Positions 1-4,364 of a stretch of DNA of 6,723 bases are shown here, one piece after another. The position numbers were made by a program, and so were the translations under genes. Every line of letters starts with the position of its first letter. Positions within the stretch are counted from its first letter, which is position 1. The DNA lies in assembly GCA_001795165.1 (NCBI GenBank), contig MGNS01000127.1:84277-90999 (forward strand). The letters are read 5' to 3'. Under the pieces are notes generated by a model. It was not told where the DNA came from, did no database searches, and worked only from the letters and a program-made list of their open reading frames with translations. This DNA is from Chloroflexi bacterium RBG_16_57_11. GTDB lineage: Bacteria > Chloroflexota > Anaerolineae > Anaerolineales > UBA4823.

Positions 1-11
1 CATAAGAAGCG

Positions 12-141
12 GCCTAACGGTTTGCGTTAGTGGTTGGCGGGCGGGCTTGGATTCGGCTTGAGATGTAGAAAAAAACTCAAAGCCAGAAAAATGCTTGAAA
101 ACGCGCAGACTCCCACCAGTCGGGCGCACGCTGTGTTAGCC
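12..141 (-). other. attC-like recombination site
   Basis: On the minus strand the element opens with R''-like GGCTAAC (135-141) and closes with R' GTTAGGC (12-18). The ends pair over ten bases with one mismatch (GCGGCCTAAC at 9-18 against GTTAGCCCGC at 135-144). Inside the R' end is a simple site of two inverted core copies, CTAACG (14-19) and CGTTAG (25-30), separated by five bases, as L' and R' boxes are. The opposite L'' box is poorly matched; only TGCG and a GGTGG-like stretch line up between the arms. The length of about 130 bp is within the known attC range and close to that of long chromosomal-integron repeats. It begins about 45 bases after the stop codon of the last cassette gene. 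Confidence 0.55.
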
Positions 142-185
142 CGCTTTTTGATCTGGAAGAGTAGTTTCTTGAGAAACATATATCC

Positions 186-587
186 TCAAGAGGGAAATCC
201 AAATTTCCTTTCGACGACAATCTCCTCTGGCTGTCCAAAGGGAACTTGTATGGTCGCTGGGCTCGGTGGTGTAAATTGTGCAGAGGTATCAAGTAGAAGT
301 TCTTCCTCCGAGAGAATCGTGCCACTGTTTTTGACTCTTTCGCGAATTTTCTCTGTCGCATACTGGAGCAAGACTTTCTCTATATTGGAGCGGTCACTTA
401 ACTCAGGATTTTTCTTAACCCAAAAAGTCAGGAGTGATCTCGTCAATTTGACGATAACAATGTACTGTTTCGTCGCATCCTTTTGTTCCTCCTCGGAGAT
501 AGAAAACTGAATAAGCAATTTATCATAGTCTCCTAAACTAGGAAGCCATTCGCAAGATTCAAGGGTCAGTAGTTTTATAGGGGACAT
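186..587 (-). CDS. Hypothetical protein, 133 aa (second cassette gene)
   Basis: I do not recognise this family. The protein has no obvious signal peptide or membrane segment and looks like a small soluble protein. It has an N-terminal part rich in beta-prone hydrophobic residues (about 1-60, including YIVIVKL near 42-48), a charged helical middle (about 60-100, with IREKVK-like IRERVK) and a Pro-rich tail ending in VERKFGFPS. The start is well supported: the minus strand reads GGAAGGA, then five bases, then ATG. It is the distal gene of a two-gene leftward unit, 39 bases after the stop of the preceding gene, and ends about 45 bases before the attC-like site. Codon use is AT-richer than the operon to the right. 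Cassette cargo is commonly of unknown function, including immunity, toxin-antitoxin and stress proteins, but nothing here assigns it to any of these. Confidence 0.7.
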   Translation of the reverse strand: MSPIKLLTLESCEWLPSLGDYDKLLIQFSISEEEQKDATKQYIVIVKLTRSLLTFWVKKNPELSDRSNIEKVLLQYATEKIRERVKNSGTILSEEELLLDTSAQFTPPSPATIQVPFGQPEEIVVERKFGFPS

Positions 588-626
588 AGGAATCCTTCCA
601 AATTAATGAGGATTGATAAATGAACA

Positions 627-896
627 CTAATCATTGCCTTCTATCTCTTCAACCAGCTTCATTGGTCGGTAACCTGGAAAACACATGCAATTAGGCAAAA
701 GTCTGTGAAGCTCGTCAATCAAGTTGGGCTTTCGTGATATTTCGCCAAATGCCTTTTCATAGCTTGGAACATTGTTATCGAGAGAATTCTCCATTTCTCG
801 CAATGCGTCATCTTCTAATGTCCCAAGAAAAGCTCGCCAACCCTCTTTGGTTCTTATCAACATTAAGCCACCATTCGCATATCTATCGGCAACCAT
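627..896 (-). CDS. Hypothetical protein, 89 aa; possibly the 3' part of an interrupted gene
   Basis: I do not recognise the family. The product is small, soluble and charged, with a probable helical run (EDDALREMENSLDNN near 28-42, IDELHRLLPN near 60-69) and a Cys pair MCFPGYRP near 71-78. The ATG used here has no good ribosome binding site. The same frame is open further upstream, across one TGA (906-908), back to an ATG at 954-956 that has a clear AGGAG six bases before it. Reading through would give a 109-residue protein with residues SLAELL-x-ETEMVADRY across the interruption; a single base change from TGG (Trp) or CGA (Arg) would explain the stop. The 89-residue form may therefore be made by re-initiation, or the gene may be a recent pseudogene. 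It is the first gene of the cassette, 39 bases ahead of the 133-aa gene. Confidence 0.5.
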   Translation of the reverse strand: MVADRYANGGLMLIRTKEGWRAFLGTLEDDALREMENSLDNNVPSYEKAFGEISRKPNLIDELHRLLPNCMCFPGYRPMKLVEEIEGND

Positions 897-905
897 TTCG
901 GTTTC

Positions 906-956
906 TCACAGTAGTTCGGCTAGACTTTCAGAATCAGCGTAAGGGTTTTTTGCCAT
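906..956 (-). CDS. 16-codon leader ORF or severed N-terminus of the 89-aa gene
   Basis: The ORF begins with ATG at 954-956, preceded by AGGAG and a six-base spacer, the best ribosome binding site in the cassette. It encodes MAKNPYADSESLAELL and then stops at TGA (906-908). It lies in exactly the same frame as the 89-aa gene that starts nine bases later, with no other stop between. Its placement about 30 bases inside the cassette boundary is where the first cassette gene should start. I think it is the true start of that gene, cut off by a point mutation or a sequencing error; a short coupled leader peptide is the alternative. Confidence 0.45.
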   Translation of the reverse strand: MAKNPYADSESLAELL

Positions 957-980
957 CTTTGACTCCTCGCGCGATGTGCC

Positions 981-987
981 GCCTAAC
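981..987 (-). other. Upstream cassette boundary core site
   Basis: GTTAGGC on the minus strand fits the integron core GTTRRRY and repeats the core at 12-18; with flanks the match is nine of ten bases (GCCGCCTAAC at 978-987 against GCGGCCTAAC at 9-18, plus strand). Recombination between G and TT would put the cassette start here, directly before the 5' leader of the first gene. To the right there is no convincing partner L' box, so this could be an attI, a decayed attC or a secondary insertion site. Confidence 0.5.
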
Positions 988-992
988 TATTA

Positions 993-1020
993 ATTATACG
1001 GACTGGTGTTATACTGCAAA
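993..1020 (-). promoter_or_regulatory. Predicted leftward sigma-70 promoter for the cassette genes
   Basis: On the minus strand there is a perfect -10 TATAAT (993-998) and, 16 bases upstream, a moderate -35 TTTGCA (1015-1020). Transcription would start near 986-987, at the cassette boundary itself, leaving a leader of about 30 bases before the AGGAG-ATG start. A promoter lying just outside the cassette matches the way integron cassettes are normally expressed. The -35 is only moderate, and the region is AT-rich, where TATAAT can occur by chance. Confidence 0.45.
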
Positions 1021-1030
1021 TTCGCAGTAT
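1011..1030. promoter_or_regulatory. 20-bp near-perfect palindrome, operator-like
   Basis: The arms ATACTGC (1011-1017) and GCAGTAT (1024-1030) are perfectly complementary, and the inner AATT extends the symmetry to nine of ten base pairs. It covers the -35 box of the predicted leftward promoter. A further TACTGCA lies at 1054-1060, 42 bp from the first copy (1012-1018), about four helical turns. This pattern fits a repressor site with an upstream half-site. The binding protein is unknown; alternatively it is part of an unpaired attachment site. Confidence 0.4.
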
Positions 1031-1221
1031 TGAATAGCGATTTTGGCATAATTTACTGCATAATATCCTGATTATCACGTTGACTTGACTGATTTTTACC
1101 GATCAATACGAAAATTATACACCAATGTTAAAAGTAATTTCCCTGACCCGGTGTATGACTCTTGCATAGTCCTCGTCAAGCGAGACTGAACTCGCTCAAC
1201 TCGTTTAGCCTAATCTCAGGC
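1031..1221. other. Non-coding spacer between cassette and catabolic operon
   Basis: I see no convincing gene here. It is AT-rich to about 1140 and holds two overlapping TTGACT motifs (1080-1090) without a clear -10 partner. It also holds a six-base stem-loop AGCGAG/CTCGCT (1179-1184 with 1191-1196, six-base loop) that has no T-tract and so is not a typical terminator. CTCG is repeated several times around it (1172-1175, 1191-1194, 1200-1203), so alternative pairings are possible. Confidence 0.4.
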
Positions 1222-1250
1222 TTTACAACTTCACAAGCCTTATATATAAT
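1222..1250 (+). promoter_or_regulatory. Predicted sigma-70 promoter of the GntR regulator gene
   Basis: The -35 TTTACA (1222-1227) and -10 TATAAT (1245-1250) are separated by the ideal 17 bases. Transcription would begin near 1257, giving a leader of about 60 bases before the ATG at 1318. The -10 is embedded in a 27-bp palindrome, which suggests repression by occlusion. It may drive the whole rightward operon, since I see no equally good promoter before the corrinoid gene. Confidence 0.65.
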
Positions 1251-1268
1251 GTATTATACATAATATAT
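1242..1268. promoter_or_regulatory. 27-bp palindromic operator candidate
   Basis: The sequence is symmetric around position 1255: thirteen pairs are possible and twelve are complementary, the only mismatch being 1248/1262. The core is ATGTA-TTA-TACAT (1249-1261). FadR-type GntR regulators typically bind short palindromes with a GT...AC core flanked by A/T, and this core (TGTA...TACA) is of that kind. It overlaps the -10 box and probable start of the promoter for the GntR gene, so autorepression is the simple reading. The AT-rich sequence makes part of the symmetry likely by chance. Confidence 0.55.
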
Positions 1269-1317
1269 TTTCCCTTTAAGCCAAGCTAATCAGCCCCCAG
1301 CAACGAACGAGGAAGGC

Positions 1318-2079
1318 ATGGCAGATGTGACAATTACTTCCGCCGACGACGAGCGCGTCGTTCGCAAAAAATCGCTCAAGGAAGAAGTATTCGACCTGCT
1401 GCACCAGCGCATCGTGGAAGGAAAATACCTGCCCGGCGACTGGCTGCGGCAGGAGGAAATCTCCCACCAGACCGGTGTCAGCCAGACCCCGGTGCGCGAG
1501 GCGCTGGACCTGCTGGTCTCGGTCGGCCTGGCTGAGCGCGTGCCTTATCGCGGCGTGCGCGTGCCTGAGCTGACCACGGATGAAATTATCGACGCCTACA
1601 TCCTGCGCCTGATCCTGGAAAGCACAGCCGCGCACCTGGCGGCATTGAACATCTCCGGCGAGCAATTACAATCTCTGACGGAAATTGTCGAGCGCACCCG
1701 GTCCCTGGTCACCCTGGACGATATGTCGAGATTGCGCCAGCTCAACCGGCGCTTTCACCTGGGACTGGTGGCGGCCAGCGGCAACCTGCAGCTTAGCAAG
1801 CTTTACGAAATGGTGTCGAACAAGTTTCCCGATTGGCGCCTGTATGAGTATATGTTCCGCCATCCGGAGCTGCTGGAGACCAGCCTGAAGCGCGAGTACG
1901 AAGAGCACCGCAACATCGTCGAAGCCCTGGACCAGCGTGACCCGGGTCGTGCGGCCGGCCAGACCGTGGTCCACATCCACAACCTGGGGCATGAGCTGGT
2001 TGAATTCCTGAACGTTTCCCAACATACACTCGAAGAAAGGGAGGCACAAATCTCCCATCTGCTCGCCGTCCATAGCTAG
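1318..2079 (+). CDS. GntR-family transcriptional regulator, FadR/FCD subfamily
   Basis: A DNA-binding regulator of 253 aa, a usual length for the subfamily after allowing for a short N-terminal extension. Residues 18-83 form the winged helix-turn-helix, with the characteristic run QEEISHQTGVSQTPVREAL (45-63) and a wing ending YRGVRVPEL. Residues from about 87 to 232 form the all-helical FCD ligand domain. Candidate metal ligands of FCD proteins are visible as His147 (RRFH), His197 (EEHRNI) and His219 (VVHIHN), with an Asp in the first helix (Asp89 or Asp92). The start is supported by GAGGAAGG just before ATG. It opens the rightward gene set and lies 106 bases ahead of the corrinoid gene, so it most likely controls the methyltransferase genes in response to their substrate or a product. 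The palindrome over its own promoter suggests autoregulation. The effector is not deducible. Confidence 0.9.
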   Translation: MADVTITSADDERVVRKKSLKEEVFDLLHQRIVEGKYLPGDWLRQEEISHQTGVSQTPVREALDLLVSVGLAERVPYRGVRVPELTTDEIIDAYILRLILESTAAHLAALNISGEQLQSLTEIVERTRSLVTLDDMSRLRQLNRRFHLGLVAASGNLQLSKLYEMVSNKFPDWRLYEYMFRHPELLETSLKREYEEHRNIVEALDQRDPGRAAGQTVVHIHNLGHELVEFLNVSQHTLEEREAQISHLLAVHS

Positions 2080-2144
2080 CCAGCTAAATGCGATCATCGT
2101 GGTAAAAAGCTGGCATAACAATTATCCCGCCGCATGGCCGGCGG
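2079..2144 (+). other. Two stem-loops in the leader of the corrinoid gene
   Basis: GCCAGCT (2079-2085) is complementary to AGCTGGC (2108-2114), enclosing a loop that itself holds the near-palindrome CGATCATCG (2091-2099). A second stem CCGCCG/CGGCGG (2127-2132 with 2139-2144, loop CATGGC) follows. Neither is trailed by a T-run, so they are not standard terminators; mRNA processing or stability control between regulator and corrinoid transcripts is possible. The stretch is too short for a cobalamin riboswitch. Confidence 0.35.
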
Positions 2145-2185
2145 AACAGAATATCCAAAATTCATCAAAAATCAAGGAGTAACCC

Positions 2186-2875
2186 ATGACACCAGAACTA
2201 TTCCAGGCAATGGCGCAAAGCATCATCGATGGCGACTCGGAAGCAGCCGAGCAGCTGGCGAGACAGGCCATCGAAGCCGGCATCGACCCGTTGGAAGCAA
2301 TCAATAAAGGTTTCGTCCTGGGCGTCAACCATGTCGGCAACGAGTTTTCTTGCGGCAATGCTTTCCTGCCCGAGCTGGTGATGGCGGGCGAGGCGATGAA
2401 AGCCGCGGTCAGCACCCTGGAGCCTGAGATGGCCCGCCGGGGCACCGCGCGGCAGGTGCTGGGGGTGGTGGTGCTGGGCACCATCCAGGGCGACATCCAC
2501 GATATCGGCAAGACCCTGGTGGGCACCATGCTCTCGGCGGCCGGTTTCCAGGTGTATGACCTGGGCGTGGATGTTCCGGTGGAAACGCTGGTCGCCAAGG
2601 CGCGCGAGGTGGACGCCGACATCATCGGCGTCAGCGCGCTGCTCACCACTACGATGGTGCGCCAGCGCGACGTGGTGGAAGCGCTGGATGACCTGGGCCT
2701 GCGGCCGCGCGTCAAGGTCATGGTCGGCGGCGCACCCGTCACCAGCGAATGGGTGGCGGAGATCGAGGCGGATGGCTACAGCGAAGACGCCATCGGCGCG
2801 GTAGCGGTGGCCAAAAAGCTGGTTGCAATGGGTAAATCTCACAGTAGTGAGGTCCTGCATGACGCGCCCAATTAA
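2186..2875 (+). CDS. Corrinoid protein of a methylamine-type methyltransferase system (MtbC/MttC/MtqC-like)
   Basis: A cytoplasmic methyl carrier of 229 aa, the normal size of these proteins. Residues 1-85 are the helical cap domain typical of methionine-synthase-like B12 proteins. Residues about 88-215 are the Rossmann-like B12-binding domain, with the base-off/His-on motif DxHxxG at Asp103-His105-Gly108 (GDIHDIGK). The rest of the signature is also present: GVSALLTTT near 148-156 and VGGAPV near 180-185. The cobalt would cycle between Co(I) and methyl-Co(III), taking the methyl group from an MttB-type enzyme and giving it to a second methyltransferase, usually onto tetrahydrofolate in bacteria. 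The start has a strong AAGGAG six bases before ATG. The next gene begins inside its last codons (17-base overlap), so translation is probably coupled. No reductive activase (RamA type) lies in the window, so reactivation must be supplied from elsewhere. Confidence 0.93.
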   Translation: MTPELFQAMAQSIIDGDSEAAEQLARQAIEAGIDPLEAINKGFVLGVNHVGNEFSCGNAFLPELVMAGEAMKAAVSTLEPEMARRGTARQVLGVVVLGTIQGDIHDIGKTLVGTMLSAAGFQVYDLGVDVPVETLVAKAREVDADIIGVSALLTTTMVRQRDVVEALDDLGLRPRVKVMVGGAPVTSEWVAEIEADGYSEDAIGAVAVAKKLVAMGKSHSSEVLHDAPN

Positions 2876-4310
2876 ATCAATCACCGACCCCAAGCTCAGC
2901 CTCGGCATCCTGACCCCGGAGGAAGTACAACGCCTCCATCAAGCCACGCTGGAGGTCATCGAGAGCGTGGGTGTGCGTTTTCCATCCAAACGCGCCCTGG
3001 AGACCTGGGCGGCGCACGGCGCAACAGTCGATTGGGAAACTTCGATTGTCAAAGCGCCCGCCGCGCTGATCGAAGCCGCCCTAAAAAAAGCCCCGCCGAA
3101 ATACACGCTGGCCGCCCGCGACCCGGCGCAGGACCTGCCCCTGGATGGCAATCACGTTCACCTGGGCACCGACGGCTGCGGCGTGGAGGTGATCGACCTG
3201 TACACCGGCGAGCGCCGGCGCTCAGGTCTCAAGGATGTGGGCGAGATCGCCCGGGTGGCGGATTACCTCGAGGAGGTCGCCTTCCACTGGGTGGCGGTTT
3301 CGGCTCAGGATCGCCCACCGCACACGCGCGGCCTGCACGAAATCAAAGCCATTTGGGATAACTCCACCAAGCACGTCCAGACCGAGAGCATCTATTCCGA
3401 GGCCGAGGCGCACGCAGCGATTGAAATGGCAGCCTCGATCGTCGGCGGTCGTGAGGCGCTGCGCCAGCGTCCGGTGTTGTCGATCATGCAATGCACTGCC
3501 CCGCCGTTGGGCCACGATGGCGGCAGCCTGGAGGCCGCCCTGGTGGGCGCCGAAGCCGGGGTGCCGGTGGGCTTCATGACCATGGCAGCCTGCCTGACCA
3601 CCGGGCCAGCCACCCTGGCTGGCAACCTGGTGGTCGGCAATGCGGAGGTGATCACCGGCACAGCCCTGATCCAGCTTGCCTGTCCCGGAGCGCCGGTCTT
3701 CTACGCCGCCGCTCAGTCCGCCTCCGATCTGCGCACCGGCGCCTACACCGGCGGCGGGCCGGAGGACTACCTTTTTGGAGCCGCCACCAACGTGCTCTCC
3801 GATTTCTATGACATCCCGCTGTCGATGGGCTCGTTTGCCACCGGCGCCAAGCAGCCGAACTGGCAGGCCGGCGTTGATAACAGCCTGTCCACGTTTATGG
3901 CGAGCATCGTCATGTCCGACATGCTGCTGGGGGTTGGCTTCCTGCACGGCAGCCGCATCTGGTCGTACGCCGAGATGCTGATGGATTGCGAGATTTACAG
4001 CCTCATCCGCCAGATGATGCAGGGGATTGTGGTGGACGATGAAACCCTGGCGCTGGAGGCGATTCGCCTCGTAGGGCCGGGCGGCAACTTCCTTACCCAG
4101 AAGCACACCCGCCGCCACATGCGCGAGCTTTTTGTGCCCCAATTCATGGACCGCCGCCCGTACAACGAATGGCAGGAAAAGCGCGATGGCGCGGCGGATT
4201 GGGCGACGGCCAAGGCGCGCCAGATCCTCGAGACGCACCAGCCCGATCCGTTGGATCCCAGGCTTTCCGCCGAGCTTCAGCGGATCATCGACGTAGCGGA
4301 AAAAGCCTGA
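2859..4310 (+). CDS. MttB-family corrinoid-dependent methyltransferase, non-pyrrolysine (first copy)
   Basis: Predicted to transfer a methyl group from a tertiary or quaternary amine to the corrinoid protein encoded just upstream. It is 483 aa, close to the family's usual length, and belongs to the trimethylamine methyltransferase (MTTB) superfamily, a TIM-barrel. There is no in-frame TAG, so pyrrolysine is absent. The segment PGAPVFYAAAQSASDLRTG (276-294) followed by GGPED (299-303) lies in the barrel region where true MttB carries pyrrolysine. Well-studied non-Pyl relatives demethylate glycine betaine (MtgB), proline betaine (MtpB), carnitine (MtcB) or gamma-butyrobetaine (MtyB); which, if any, applies is unknown. 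I chose the ATG at 2859, which has GAGG six bases upstream, over a TTG at 2823 that would add 12 residues. It overlaps the corrinoid gene by 17 bases and precedes a second, divergent homologue by 54 bases. Confidence 0.88.
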   Translation: MTRPIKSITDPKLSLGILTPEEVQRLHQATLEVIESVGVRFPSKRALETWAAHGATVDWETSIVKAPAALIEAALKKAPPKYTLAARDPAQDLPLDGNHVHLGTDGCGVEVIDLYTGERRRSGLKDVGEIARVADYLEEVAFHWVAVSAQDRPPHTRGLHEIKAIWDNSTKHVQTESIYSEAEAHAAIEMAASIVGGREALRQRPVLSIMQCTAPPLGHDGGSLEAALVGAEAGVPVGFMTMAACLTTGPATLAGNLVVGNAEVITGTALIQLACPGAPVFYAAAQSASDLRTGAYTGGGPEDYLFGAATNVLSDFYDIPLSMGSFATGAKQPNWQAGVDNSLSTFMASIVMSDMLLGVGFLHGSRIWSYAEMLMDCEIYSLIRQMMQGIVVDDETLALEAIRLVGPGGNFLTQKHTRRHMRELFVPQFMDRRPYNEWQEKRDGAADWATAKARQILETHQPDPLDPRLSAELQRIIDVAEKA

Positions 4311-4364
4311 GCCTCGTCCCGACTCAGGTCACCAGACAGCCCGCCCACGAAAGAGCCCAAGCTT

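Larger units (their letters stand above)
12..987 (-). mobile_element. Integron-type gene cassette with two small unknown genes
   Basis: The two leftward genes lie between two identical core sites, GTTAGGC on the minus strand (981-987 and 12-18), which fit the integron R' consensus GTTRRRY. A third, inverted core (GGCTAAC on the minus strand, 135-141) lies just after the last gene, as the R'' box of an attC does. Read leftwards, the unit starts at the first core, has an AGGAG ribosome binding site and ATG about 30 bases in, carries two closely spaced genes, and ends in a 130-bp attC-like element. This is the usual cassette layout. Beyond the left core another ATG sits at 1-3 (minus strand), which could start a neighbouring cassette. 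No integrase gene is in the window. The segment is visibly more AT-rich than the operon to its right. The element is inferred from site geometry; chance occurrence of a 7-base core is possible, but the combination is persuasive. Confidence 0.6.

Noticed and set aside
34..510. Plus-strand open frame of 158 codons over the cassette
   Set aside because: It runs through the attC-like site, lacks a ribosome binding site, and opposes the better supported minus-strand gene.
906..908. TGA as a recoded codon (tryptophan, glycine or selenocysteine) in the first cassette gene
   Set aside because: Both methyltransferase genes in the window end at TGA as a normal stop, and the context is not that of a known selenoprotein, so mutation or re-initiation is simpler.
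1001..1035. XerC/XerD dif-like site
   Set aside because: The palindrome arms do not resemble the XerD half-site, and symmetry is of operator type.
1179..1203. Rho-independent terminator
   Set aside because: The six-base stem lacks a following T-run on either strand.
2080..2185. Cobalamin riboswitch ahead of the corrinoid gene
   Set aside because: The gap is only 106 bases and shows no B12-box-like conserved stretch.
2823..2858. Earlier TTG start for the first methyltransferase
   Set aside because: It would add 12 residues unlike the family's start and deepen the overlap with the corrinoid gene, whereas ATG at 2859 has a GAGG site at good spacing.
3222..4238. Long open frame on the minus strand across the first methyltransferase gene (similar ones oppose the second and the corrinoid gene)
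   Set aside because: It is an antisense shadow caused by GC-rich codon use; the translation has low-complexity His/Gly/Arg composition and no family features.
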